This document shows, piece by piece, positions 1 through 7,277 of a stretch of 13,371 nt of DNA (its first letter is position 1; the number at the start of each line of letters is the position of its first letter). Origin of the DNA: an uncultured Oscillospiraceae bacterium. GTDB taxonomy: Bacteria; Bacillota; Clostridia; Oscillospirales; Ruminococcaceae. A program made the translations under genes and the position numbers. The notes under the pieces are model-generated. The model did not search any database. It was not told the origin of the DNA and saw only the letters and a list, made by a program, of their open reading frames with translations. The stretch is from NCBI GenBank assembly GCA_934456315.1, contig CAKSHG010000035.1, positions 1-13,371 of the forward strand, read 5' to 3'.

Positions 1-4
1 CTAC

Positions 5-730
5 ATGCTTATTTACATATGCGATGATTCAAGGGCAGACCAGCTGCGGCTGGTACACAACATAGAGAGCTACGCAAAGGAAAAGGGCGCGTCCGTCACG
101 GTGAAGGTGTTCGGCAGCGCGGACGAGCTGCTCCGGGAATACGAGGCCTCGCCGGAAAAGCCCGCCGTTATCTTCCTCGACATCTACATGGACGGCACCA
201 ACGGCATGGACGCCGCTGAAAAGCTCATCGACCTCGGAATGGAAAACGGACTGGTGTTCACCACCTCCTCCGAACAGCACGCCGTAAAGGCGTTCAGCAT
301 AGGCGCGGACGGTTATCTCCACAAGCCGTTCACCCATGAGGATTTCGTCCGGGCAATGAAAAGGTTCAGCCGCCTTTTCGAGGAGTCCCGCCGGTTCATC
401 ACCGTCATGCAGGGCCGCGAGGAGGTCAGCATTTACCTGAACACGCTGCGGTTCGCCGAATCAGCCGGGCACGGAACCGTGCTCCACACCTCCGCTGGGG
501 AGGTCAGGGTGTATTCCCCGCTAAGCAGCCTTTTCGGTCAGCTCGCGGAGGAGCCAGACTTCCTGATGTGCGGCAGGAGCTACATTGCGAACCTCTCCGC
601 CGTCGAGGATTACGACCAGGATTCCGGCGAGCTGACGTTCCAGGGCGGGGAATCGCTGATAGTTCCGGTAAGACTGCGCCGCTCCGTCAGGGATCAGATA
701 AAATCCCCCGGCGGCAGATCGGAGGGCTGA
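5..730 (+). CDS. LytTR-family response regulator (REC + LytTR)
   Basis: A 241-residue cytoplasmic transcription regulator. Residues 1-125 form a receiver domain: acidic pair D7-D8, probable phospho-acceptor D59 in the FLDIYMDG stretch, a Thr/Ser switch near T86-T87, and the conserved lysine K107 followed by P108. Residues about 131-232 match a LytTR DNA-binding domain, with the typical FLMCGRSYIANL segment near 187-197. Such proteins usually bind paired 9-bp direct repeats about 21 bp apart, next to the -35 box of target promoters. MLIYICDDS is a normal receiver N-terminus, so the ATG at 5 is a good start, but only four bases precede it and its ribosome site is not visible. The stop ends one base before the kinase ATG, so the two genes are cotranscribed and probably form a cognate pair. 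Repeats of LytTR type occur at 9909-9945 and 10800-10836; whether this protein binds them is inference. Confidence 0.93.
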   Translation: MLIYICDDSRADQLRLVHNIESYAKEKGASVTVKVFGSADELLREYEASPEKPAVIFLDIYMDGTNGMDAAEKLIDLGMENGLVFTTSSEQHAVKAFSIGADGYLHKPFTHEDFVRAMKRFSRLFEESRRFITVMQGREEVSIYLNTLRFAESAGHGTVLHTSAGEVRVYSPLSSLFGQLAEEPDFLMCGRSYIANLSAVEDYDQDSGELTFQGGESLIVPVRLRRSVRDQIKSPGGRSEG

Positions 731-731
731 C

Positions 732-3302
732 ATGTACGCGATATTCTGCGGCGTCCATATCGTCGTGCTGGCTGGAGTCGCGATACTGTTCCTGATGTGT
801 ATCAGGAACACCACTTCCCCGGCTAAGCTGTCGTTCATGCTGACCTGCTTTTCGCTGTTCATTCTAATCTTCGGAATGTACCTCGAAATGCTGGATTCCG
901 ACACCACCCAGGAGGCTATACTGGCGCTGAAAATGCAGTATATCGGCATGTACCCGTTCTCGCTTTCGCTGCTGTATTTCACCTCCAGCATGGGCGGATT
1001 CAGGGTGCCGAAGCCCATGTGGATAACGCTCGGCGTGCTTGACTCTGCAAGCTTCATCGCCATGCAGACCACAGCGACCACTCCGGAAAAAAACCACGGA
1101 CTGTTCTATTCCTCCATGAAAATAGAATACGACGGTATCTATTCCCGTATCAACGTCGGAAAGGGTCCGTTCTGGTTCATCACCTATTCAGTCATTCTGT
1201 TCATAATCATCTTCATCATCGTGAACCTCATTCAGGCTCTCCGTAAGACCGGGAACAGGATACAGCACCGCCGCATCGCGCTTATCCTCGGCGGTATCTC
1301 CGCGATGGGCATCGAGCTTGTAATGAAATGGTGCGGGCTGTTCGGAAGCTACAATCCGTTCGCATTCGGAGCGTTCGTGCTGGTGTTCTGCATGTACGAA
1401 TCCATGATACGGTACGGCTACTTTGCCTCGGTGGTTTCCGCCCCGGCAAATGTTCTGGATTCCGGCGACGAGGGCGTTGTCATGCTGGACGAACACGGCG
1501 GGCTGATATACATGAACGCCACCGCGAAACGCATTCTTCCGGAGCTTTCAGAGATGAAAACCGCGTCCAGTCACGCCATTGTGAAGGAGGCTCTCTCCGG
1601 CGAAGTAAGCACCGTCAGCATAGGCGGCAGCGTCTACGAGCTGCGCGCGGAGCGTATCCAGGAGTTCAGCTCGCCCTGCGGGTACGTCATCTGGCTCATC
1701 AACATGACGAAATACCAGCAACGGCTTGACGAGATAAACGCCGCCAACGCCGCAAAATCTGAATTCCTCGCGCGAATGAGCCATGAGATACGCACCCCGA
1801 TAAACACGATGCTCGGACTTAACGAGATGGTCATGCGAACCTCCTCGAACCCGGAGGTGCAGGAATACTCCGCTGATATAGCCGACGCTGGCGGCATGCT
1901 GCTGACCCTTATAAACGAGATACTTGACATCTCCAAGGCGGAATCCGGAATGCTGACCGTTGAGCGCACAGAATACGATACGCTGACGCTGTTCCGTGAA
2001 ATACGCCTGCTGGTGGTGCAGAAAGCGGAGGAAAAGGGGCTGGAGCTTGACTTCCGCATAAGCCCGGAGCTTCCCCGCAGGCTGACGGGCGACCCGGCGC
2101 GTATCAAGCAGATGGCGGTCAACCTGCTAACCAACGCGGTGAAATACACCCAGACCGGCTTTGTCAGGCTGACAGCGGAGATGGACGGCGGCACCATGGT
2201 GCTGACGATAGCCGACAGCGGCTGCGGCATAGCGCCGGAGAAGCTGCCGCTGATATTCAACAATTTCGAGCGGATAGGCGCAGTTGGCGACGGCGTCGGA
2301 CTGGGACTGCCGATAACGAAGAACATCGTCGAGATAATGGGCGGCTCAATAACCGCCGAAAGCACCCCCGGAATCGGAAGCACCTTCACGCTGAAGATAC
2401 CTCAGGATACAGCGGACGCCGCTCCCATGGGAGAATTCACCCCGGAGCTTCCGGTGCGCGTGCCTGTGATAAAGCAGCACTTCACATGTCCCGGCGTGCG
2501 TATCCTCGCCGTTGACGACAACCGCTACAACCGCGTAGTCATCGAGAAACTGCTCCGCCGGACCGGGGCGGCAGTCACCACTGCGGAAAGCGGCAGCGAA
2601 ATGCTCCTGCTGACAAGAGATCAGCGTTTCGACCTGATAATGCTCGACGCGATGATGCCGGGAATGTCCGGCGCAGAGGCGCTCCGGCAGCTGCGCAGCG
2701 ACCCCGAGGGTCTGTGCCGCGACGTCCCCGTTGCGGTGCTCACCGCCGACGCGGTAGTCGGCGCGCGGGAGCGCTACCTTGCCGAGGGATTCGACGAGTA
2801 CCTCTCAAAGCCGATAATCTCCGAGGAGCTTGAGCAGATGCTCATTCGGCTGATCCCCGGGGAAATGTCGGCAGGCGAAACAGCCGCTCCGGAGGCTCCG
2901 CAGGTTTCCGACGCGGGCGGAAGCACGATACTGAACATCGCAAAGGGACTTGAATACTCCGACAACGACCCGGATTTCTACAGGGAACTGCTGCAAATAT
3001 TCACCGACGAAGCGCCGAAATCGCTCGAACGGCTTTCCCAGGCGCTTTCAGATGGCGACCTCGAACTGTACACCACCCTCGTGCACGGGTTGAAGAACAA
3101 CGCCCGGGGAATAGGCGCGGACGCCGCCGGAGAGCTCTGCTACAAAGCGGAGCAGGCTGCGCGGGCAGGCGACGCAGGTCCGCTCCCGGAGCTTCAGGGC
3201 AGGATAACCTCCGCGATCACCGAAGCCGCCGAAGAAGCCGAAAGGCTGTCCGGACTGTCCGGGCTTCCCGGTCTGGCAGCGCCGGAGGCAATACCTCAAT
3301 AA
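732..3302 (+). CDS. Hybrid sensor histidine kinase (7TM + PAS-like + HisKA + HATPase + REC + HPt)
   Basis: An 856-residue membrane kinase. About seven hydrophobic segments fill residues 3-222, resembling the 7TM sensor region of many Firmicutes kinases. A PAS-like region (about 235-325) follows. The HisKA domain has the phospho-histidine H351 in MSHEIRTP. The ATPase domain shows an N-box (NLLTNAVKYT, 464-473), a G1 box (DSGCGI, 495-500) and a G2 box (GVGLGLPI, 522-528). A receiver follows, with D595-D596, acceptor D639 and K693, then an HPt domain with probable H785 in HGLKN. All phosphorelay residues appear intact, so a route H351 to D639 to H785 to D59 of the upstream LytTR regulator is plausible. 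The start follows GGAGG (721-725) inside the preceding gene, six bases before the ATG. The C-terminal tail, about residues 838-856, is Gly/Leu/Pro-rich and has no recognised function. The signal sensed is unknown. Confidence 0.93.
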   Translation: MYAIFCGVHIVVLAGVAILFLMCIRNTTSPAKLSFMLTCFSLFILIFGMYLEMLDSDTTQEAILALKMQYIGMYPFSLSLLYFTSSMGGFRVPKPMWITLGVLDSASFIAMQTTATTPEKNHGLFYSSMKIEYDGIYSRINVGKGPFWFITYSVILFIIIFIIVNLIQALRKTGNRIQHRRIALILGGISAMGIELVMKWCGLFGSYNPFAFGAFVLVFCMYESMIRYGYFASVVSAPANVLDSGDEGVVMLDEHGGLIYMNATAKRILPELSEMKTASSHAIVKEALSGEVSTVSIGGSVYELRAERIQEFSSPCGYVIWLINMTKYQQRLDEINAANAAKSEFLARMSHEIRTPINTMLGLNEMVMRTSSNPEVQEYSADIADAGGMLLTLINEILDISKAESGMLTVERTEYDTLTLFREIRLLVVQKAEEKGLELDFRISPELPRRLTGDPARIKQMAVNLLTNAVKYTQTGFVRLTAEMDGGTMVLTIADSGCGIAPEKLPLIFNNFERIGAVGDGVGLGLPITKNIVEIMGGSITAESTPGIGSTFTLKIPQDTADAAPMGEFTPELPVRVPVIKQHFTCPGVRILAVDDNRYNRVVIEKLLRRTGAAVTTAESGSEMLLLTRDQRFDLIMLDAMMPGMSGAEALRQLRSDPEGLCRDVPVAVLTADAVVGARERYLAEGFDEYLSKPIISEELEQMLIRLIPGEMSAGETAAPEAPQVSDAGGSTILNIAKGLEYSDNDPDFYRELLQIFTDEAPKSLERLSQALSDGDLELYTTLVHGLKNNARGIGADAAGELCYKAEQAARAGDAGPLPELQGRITSAITEAAEEAERLSGLSGLPGLAAPEAIPQ

Positions 3303-3309
3303 ACAACAT

Positions 3310-3337
3310 ACCCCTCCGCAGCAGTATGCGGAGGGGT
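3310..3337. terminator. Hairpin between convergent genes
   Basis: CCCCTCCGCA (3311-3320) pairs perfectly with TGCGGAGGGG (3327-3336) across a six-base loop, and A3310/T3337 adds one more pair. It lies between the kinase stop and the stop of the convergent ATPase gene. No long T tract follows on either strand, so termination is inferred from stem strength and position and may be imperfect. Confidence 0.6.
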
Positions 3338-3345
3338 TCAGTATA

Positions 3346-4644
3346 TCAGAACGGGTTCTTCTCGCGCTCTGGCAGGATATCTGCAGAATACTCCGAGATG
3401 TCCACCGTCCTGGAGAATACGGCTCTTTCTCCCCGGCGGAATATCCAGTTCGTGCCGATAGGCATATCAAGTATCCGATGGACCGGCTTATTGCACCGGG
3501 CGGATATCATCTTTGCCGTTTCAACGTCGTTTCCGCCCATGTATATCATGGTATCACAGTTGTCGATGATGGTGTGGGCGCTTTCCTTGTAGCCGACGTT
3601 GAGCTGCGACTTGGACTGAAGGATTATCATCGCGGATATCTCCCGCGCGCGTATGTTGGAGATCATATTCTCGAATCCGTCGATACGGCAGTTGGTCCCG
3701 AAATCGTCAAGGATAAACCTGACCGGCACTGGAAGCCGCCTGTCCCTGCACTGGTCATCTGCAAATGTGCAGAGCACGTTCATAGCCTGGCTGTAAAACA
3801 GATTCGCAAGGAAGTCCTTTGATCTGTCAGTATCGCTTATCTCGACGAAAACTACTGTGTCAGACTGACCTATGGACTGGATATCCACCTCATCTCGCGC
3901 CATGAGTTCGCGTATTTCTTCCGTTTCAAGTGCAGTCAGGACCGCCTGCACGCAGATCATTATCGTGCCCATGGTCCTGGGGGGAGTGTGACGGAATTTC
4001 TTATACTGCTGGTACGCCCAGCTGTCGCGGTGATGCTCCGTTTTGTATTCCCTTGCGAAAAGCCTGAACGTCGCGTCAAGATCGCAGTCGTGTCCTTCCT
4101 CCCACGCCATCGGTTCTATTTGGGAAACCATATCGGAGATATCGTAAAACCTCCGGCGGCTGACCTCGTATTTTTCACAGATATACCCGATAAGTGCCAT
4201 AAGCAGCAGCTCGGTCGTTCTGTCCCAGAACGGATCTATGCTTCTGCCTTCGCAGCCTGTCTGGCTTGCATATGCAAGCTGATGAGCCAGCATCTGCACA
4301 TCGCTGCTGGAATGGATATAGCTTAGGGGACTGTAATGCATGGATCTACCCGGGTGGATAAAATCAAGGTGCACTACCCTGTAGCCCAGCTCCCTGAAAT
4401 AGCCGCTCCATTTCTGGTACAGACTGCCCTTGGGGTCGGAAACGATGTAGCTTCCGTTCGCTGCAAGGAGGTTCGGAGTTACGATACCGCGGGTCTTTCC
4501 GGAGCCAGAACCGCCGAATACCAGCACGTTGTTGTTTATCCTTGTCTTGTTGGTGTCCAGGCTGACCATTTCTCCGTTCGGGAGAACAAGGCTGGGATCG
4601 TCATGCGCCTTTTTCAGGCTGATAAGCTGTGCGTTATTCATCAT
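3346..4644 (-). CDS. VirD4/TraG-like P-loop ATPase without membrane anchor
   Basis: A 432-residue protein clearly related to type IV coupling proteins (VirD4/TraG) of Firmicutes conjugative elements, which pump DNA-protein complexes through a membrane channel. The Walker A motif is GGSGSGKT (44-51), followed by the family-typical region with SDPKGSLY (69-76). Walker B lies in RFILDDFG, with D313-D314. Family members are usually about 600 residues with N-terminal transmembrane helices. This one starts only about 40 residues before Walker A and shows no hydrophobic segment there, so it should be soluble. The start (ATG at 4644, second ATG at 4641) follows GGAGGG at 4651-4656. No relaxase, VirB4 or other transfer gene lies nearby. 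The ClpP-like gene ends 15 bp upstream, so the two form an operon. It could be a remnant of a mobile element or a repurposed ATPase; the intact motifs favour a working enzyme. Confidence 0.85.
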   Translation of the reverse strand: MMNNAQLISLKKAHDDPSLVLPNGEMVSLDTNKTRINNNVLVFGGSGSGKTRGIVTPNLLAANGSYIVSDPKGSLYQKWSGYFRELGYRVVHLDFIHPGRSMHYSPLSYIHSSSDVQMLAHQLAYASQTGCEGRSIDPFWDRTTELLLMALIGYICEKYEVSRRRFYDISDMVSQIEPMAWEEGHDCDLDATFRLFAREYKTEHHRDSWAYQQYKKFRHTPPRTMGTIMICVQAVLTALETEEIRELMARDEVDIQSIGQSDTVVFVEISDTDRSKDFLANLFYSQAMNVLCTFADDQCRDRRLPVPVRFILDDFGTNCRIDGFENMISNIRAREISAMIILQSKSQLNVGYKESAHTIIDNCDTMIYMGGNDVETAKMISARCNKPVHRILDMPIGTNWIFRRGERAVFSRTVDISEYSADILPEREKNPF

Positions 4645-4659
4645 TTTTCGCCCTCCTGT

Positions 4660-5286
4660 TCAAGCAAAGAAATCTCTTATCCCGTCGCAGATACCGAAAT
4701 CGACTGCTTCTTCGGCGCTCATGACGTTGTCGAAAAGCGTTGCCTCGTTCACTTCATCGATGGTCCTGCCGGTCTGCCCGGCTAAAAGCCCGTTGATAAG
4801 CGATTTCATGCTGAGAATGCTCTGCGCGGTTTTTTCGATAGTCGTTGCCGAACCACCTATGCCGTTCGCCACGAGCGGTTCGTGTATCATTACATACGAG
4901 TGCGGGAAGATGAATCTTCTACCCTTCTGACCGCCCGCAAGAATGACCGCGCCCATGCTCGCCGCAACTCCCATGCAGTACATGTTTATCGGGTATTTAT
5001 ATGACTGAATGATATCGTAGATAAGCAGTCCCGCATTTATCTCCCCGCCGGGAGAATCTATGTAGATATCCACTGTTCTTTTCTCGTCTGCGAGATGGCG
5101 CATGACCGACGCAAACCCTACTGCGGTGCTCTGGGTTATCATTCCCTCAAGGAAAATGCGCCCGTTGAAAAGGTGCAGCGCACGGAGGGAGATCTCCCTG
5201 GTGCCGGTCGAGTCCTCGATAACGGTGGTTTCAGGGTAGTGTGGAACTACAGTCGCTTTTTCGCTGTTCAGTATCATATTGCTCAT
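4660..5286 (-). CDS. ClpP-family serine peptidase (divergent paralogue)
   Basis: A 208-residue protein of the ClpP fold, which normally assembles into two stacked rings and degrades proteins fed by a Clp ATPase. The catalytic triad appears complete: S110 in GVAASMGA, H135 in VMIHEP, and D186, which aligns with the triad aspartate ahead of the MSAEEA motif. The substrate-binding IDSPGGEINAG stretch lies at 76-86. It differs from housekeeping ClpP: the first 35 residues are unusual and HEP replaces the usual HQP. The neighbour is not clpX but a VirD4-like ATPase. The ATG at 5286 follows GGAGGA with seven bases of spacing. The stop at 4660-4662 lies just upstream of the next gene's ribosome site, so translation of the two is probably linked. 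It might also serve as a phage- or element-derived maturation protease, but no phage genes are seen. Confidence 0.88.
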   Translation of the reverse strand: MSNMILNSEKATVVPHYPETTVIEDSTGTREISLRALHLFNGRIFLEGMITQSTAVGFASVMRHLADEKRTVDIYIDSPGGEINAGLLIYDIIQSYKYPINMYCMGVAASMGAVILAGGQKGRRFIFPHSYVMIHEPLVANGIGGSATTIEKTAQSILSMKSLINGLLAGQTGRTIDEVNEATLFDNVMSAEEAVDFGICDGIRDFFA

Positions 5287-5353
5287 TGTTTTTTCCTCCG
5301 ATCGGCGTGATCTTGTTACGATCCGCTTGTTTACACGAGCCTCTGGCTCTTTG

Positions 5354-5375
5354 GTATGCTATAAGTATAGCATAC
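5354..5375 (-). promoter_or_regulatory. Extended -10 promoter inside a perfect palindrome, upstream of the ClpP-like gene
   Basis: GTATGCTATA (5354-5363) and TATAGCATAC (5366-5375) form a perfect 10-bp inverted repeat with a 2-bp spacer. Read on the minus strand it contains TATGCTATACT, an extended -10 element (TGC followed by TATACT, 5364-5372). No good -35 box is seen 17 bp upstream. Transcription would start near 5357 and give a leader of about 70 bases. The symmetry suggests an operator for a dimeric regulator, which would occlude the -10. Confidence 0.5.
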
Positions 5376-5422
5376 GGAACCAGCGCACCGCAGGATTTTT
5401 CGGAGGATTTTCAAAAACGCTG

Positions 5423-5457
5423 AAAAACCGCAGTATCAAGCCGATACTGCGGTTTTT
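5423..5457. terminator. Strong bidirectional intrinsic terminator
   Basis: A 15-bp perfect stem: AAAAACCGCAGTATC (5423-5437) and its complement at 5443-5457, with loop AAGCC. T tracts follow on both strands (T run to 5458 on plus, A run at 5423-5427 on minus). Its likely job is to end the minus-strand macro-protein transcript, whose stop codon lies 248 bp upstream with the 237-bp repeat inserted between them. Confidence 0.8.
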
Positions 5458-5471
5458 TATCAGGATTCAAC

Positions 5472-5708
5472 TTATGGTCACCTCTAAAAACCTTGTTTGA
5501 GAGAAAATGTGTATAGCACACCGACTGCTTCATTCAACGAGCGAAATTTCTGATGCGACGGCGTCCATGCCGTCGCCCGGTTATTTCGCTCTGCAACATC
5601 GTGTTGCACCTCCTCGTAAGGCATACAGCCTTACTTCGTCGGCTTTCATCGCATTCGGCGCACTCTGCCCATTTTCCCTTTTCAAACCGGTTTTAGAGGT
5701 TACCTTAT
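5472..5708. repeat. MITE-like repeat, copy 1
   Basis: A 237-bp element that recurs at 9542-9779 with only four substitutions and one single-base indel. The ends are imperfect inverted repeats sharing the core ACCTCT(A)nCC: left end GGTCACCTCTAAAAACC, right end reading inward GGTAACCTCTAAAACC. TTAT flanks both ends and could be a target duplication. The inside is rich in hairpins: a long imperfect stem (GAGCGAAAT 5539-5547 with 5583-5591, nested around GCGACGGC 5555-5562 with 5569-5576), TGCAACA/TGTTGCA, and GTAAGGC/GCCTTAC. It encodes no transposase. It sits between the macro-gene stop codon (TAA, complement of 5705-5707, inside the TTAT) and that gene's terminator, so the protein is not disrupted. 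Confidence 0.85.
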
Positions 5709-7174
5709 ATATCTTTGCCGCGCTCCGGTTTGAACGCCGTAACATTCAGGTGCTCATGACCGTTACTTGTCAAAAGGGAATTCAGCTCGCAGGCATCTCT
5801 CACGGTACGTTCGTCAAACGCTTTGCGTATGAGCTGATCCCTTGCTCCGTCGGACAGCGCCATTCCGAACACCTTCAGCCAGTCCGCGAGCTGCTCCGCA
5901 CTGCACCGCAGCGCGGCGGCAAACGAGATGACCTTGTCTTTTTTCGGGGAATAGTCCGCCGCATTCCGTATGATGCGGACGTCTTTCACGGTCATTCCGC
6001 TTTTTCCGGCAAGCTCATTGTCAGAGAAATCGTTTCTTCCATGCGACATCAGAAAGCTTATCTGCCCGCTAAGCTTCCCGGCGAACTCCACGCGCGACGA
6101 ACGCTCCGATTCGGGATCCGACGTCTGAAGCGGCGGGAATCCGCGGTTTTTCAGCTTGATGTTCAGATATTTCACGTCGCTGCTGGTCCTGTTTAGGAAC
6201 GCTTCCTCGATAAGCCTGTCGCGCCCGGAACCGGTAAAGCAGAATCCCAGCATCGACAGCCATTTGCACATTTTCCCATAGGAACACTGCATTGCATAGC
6301 CGAACGCAAGCAGCTTATCCTTGTCGGGATTCGCTCTCTCATTCCCCGCAAAGATATAGCTCACGGTGTTTTTATCAAGACCGCTCCGCTTGACTATATC
6401 GGTCCTTTGCAGCTTCTTTTCGCTGCTTTTACTGATAAGCTCCAGCTGATTCACAGCCTCCTGCGATAACAAAAAGCGCGTGCCGCGCTCAAGCGTTCCG
6501 GCATTCCCGTCCGGAATCCCGACGTTTTTCAGGCGCTTGACCCTCTCCTTTTCAGCATACCACATTTGCAGGTAGTAGCTCTCGCTGTCCTCGTAGCCCA
6601 TTCCGCTTAGGAAATCTATACGTTTATCCAGCGGCTTTTCATCAAAGCACTGCGCGATATCCCAGTTGTTCTGCCGTGCGAACTCCTCCGCCTTTTCATT
6701 CTTCAGATAGAGCGTGACGCAGAGGTCGCGGTATTCTTCGCCAAGCGGTCCCGTCAGCGTTGAATAAAGGCTGAAAAAGGATTCGCCGATTTCCCACCTC
6801 ATATTCCCGGTCCCAAGAAGCGGGCAGGCAACGGTTTTGCAGCCCTCCTCCAGCGCCGCGTCGAACGCGCTACGGTAGCATGTTTCGAGATTGCAGTAAT
6901 AGTAGTTGTTTACGTTCATCGGCGGGACCGCAACAAGGATAAACACCCTGCCGCCCTCTTCAGTTACAAAGGTATCCCCGAAATCCATTGTCCTGCCGAC
7001 ATTGCTTCTTTTTATCCAGCGGCTCCACCGCTCCCTGACTTCGGGGTATTTTGAGTACACCGCAATGTCCACGCCTCTCCCGAAGCACTCGCCCTGTGTG
7101 CTGCACGGAACCACGACCGCTTCTTCCGCTGAATTCACGATATCCCCTGCAACTATTTTTACGTTCGGCTGCAC
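5705..7174 (-). CDS. Macro domain protein with duplicated HTH-like C-terminal module
   Basis: A 489-residue soluble protein. Residues 1-165 look like a macro domain, the fold that binds or hydrolyses ADP-ribose derivatives: GDIVN (10-14, with the usual binding aspartate D11), a shortened glycine loop GRGVD (32-36), and CPLLGTGNMRW (117-127) in place of the distal phosphate loop. Residues 165-240 are a linker. The rest is two diverged copies of one module, about 243-349 and 370-476, in register at 127-128 residues. Shared landmarks are KRSGLD/GKSGMT, KDKLL/KDKVI, RDRLI/RDQLI and a terminal LN...NRG/SNG. Each copy resembles an XRE-type helix-turn-helix followed by extra helices, a pattern seen in stand-alone Firmicutes DNA-binding proteins. 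The start is GTG at 7174, set by AGGAGGTGA six bases upstream. The gene has its own promoter. Its function is unknown; an ADP-ribose-responsive regulator or defence protein is possible. Confidence 0.8.
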   Translation of the reverse strand: MQPNVKIVAGDIVNSAEEAVVVPCSTQGECFGRGVDIAVYSKYPEVRERWSRWIKRSNVGRTMDFGDTFVTEEGGRVFILVAVPPMNVNNYYYCNLETCYRSAFDAALEEGCKTVACPLLGTGNMRWEIGESFFSLYSTLTGPLGEEYRDLCVTLYLKNEKAEEFARQNNWDIAQCFDEKPLDKRIDFLSGMGYEDSESYYLQMWYAEKERVKRLKNVGIPDGNAGTLERGTRFLLSQEAVNQLELISKSSEKKLQRTDIVKRSGLDKNTVSYIFAGNERANPDKDKLLAFGYAMQCSYGKMCKWLSMLGFCFTGSGRDRLIEEAFLNRTSSDVKYLNIKLKNRGFPPLQTSDPESERSSRVEFAGKLSGQISFLMSHGRNDFSDNELAGKSGMTVKDVRIIRNAADYSPKKDKVISFAAALRCSAEQLADWLKVFGMALSDGARDQLIRKAFDERTVRDACELNSLLTSNGHEHLNVTAFKPERGKDI

Positions 7175-7180
7175 ATCGTC

Positions 7181-7186
7181 ACCTCC
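7181..7186 (-). promoter_or_regulatory. Shine-Dalgarno that fixes the GTG start of the macro gene
   Basis: On the minus strand AGGAGG (within AGGAGGTGA) ends six bases before the GTG at 7174-7172. The ATG at 7176-7174 overlaps this start but is out of frame with the macro domain, so GTG is the better choice. The predicted transcription start (about 7188) lies immediately upstream, so the leader is only about 14 bases. Confidence 0.75.
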
Positions 7187-7194
7187 TGTAATAC

Positions 7195-7223
7195 ATAATA
7201 CACAGAAAAATCAATTCAGTCAA
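7195..7223 (-). promoter_or_regulatory. Sigma-A-type promoter of the macro gene
   Basis: Minus-strand TTGACT (7223-7218), an exact 17-bp spacer, then TATTAT (7200-7195). This is close to the housekeeping consensus. It starts directly after the terminator of the C11 peptidase gene, so the macro gene is an independent, probably constitutive unit. None of the direct repeats found at 9909 and 10800 are present here. Confidence 0.78.
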
Positions 7224-7224
7224 C

Positions 7225-7257
7225 CAAAAACCTCCTGCGGAAGATACCGCAGGAGGT
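7225..7257 (-). terminator. Intrinsic terminator of the C11 peptidase gene
   Basis: ACCTCCTGCGG (7230-7240) pairs with CCGCAGGAGGT (7247-7257) across AAGATA. On the minus strand the 11-bp stem is followed by a T run (complement of 7225-7229). It begins 20 bp after the peptidase stop codon. Confidence 0.85.
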
Positions 7258-7277
7258 GATCGCGCTATATGATAATA

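Noticed and set aside
1634..2389. 251-residue minus-strand ORF
   Set aside because: It is a Ser-rich shadow antisense to the HisKA/HATPase part of the kinase.
3346..5286. Conjugative element or prophage
   Set aside because: A VirD4-like and a ClpP-like gene are present, but no relaxase, VirB4, integrase, capsid gene or attachment repeats were found.
5507..6196. 229-residue plus-strand ORF
   Set aside because: It begins inside repeat copy 1 and continues antisense through the macro gene. The first 60 residues reappear in copy 2 only because the repeat is duplicated.
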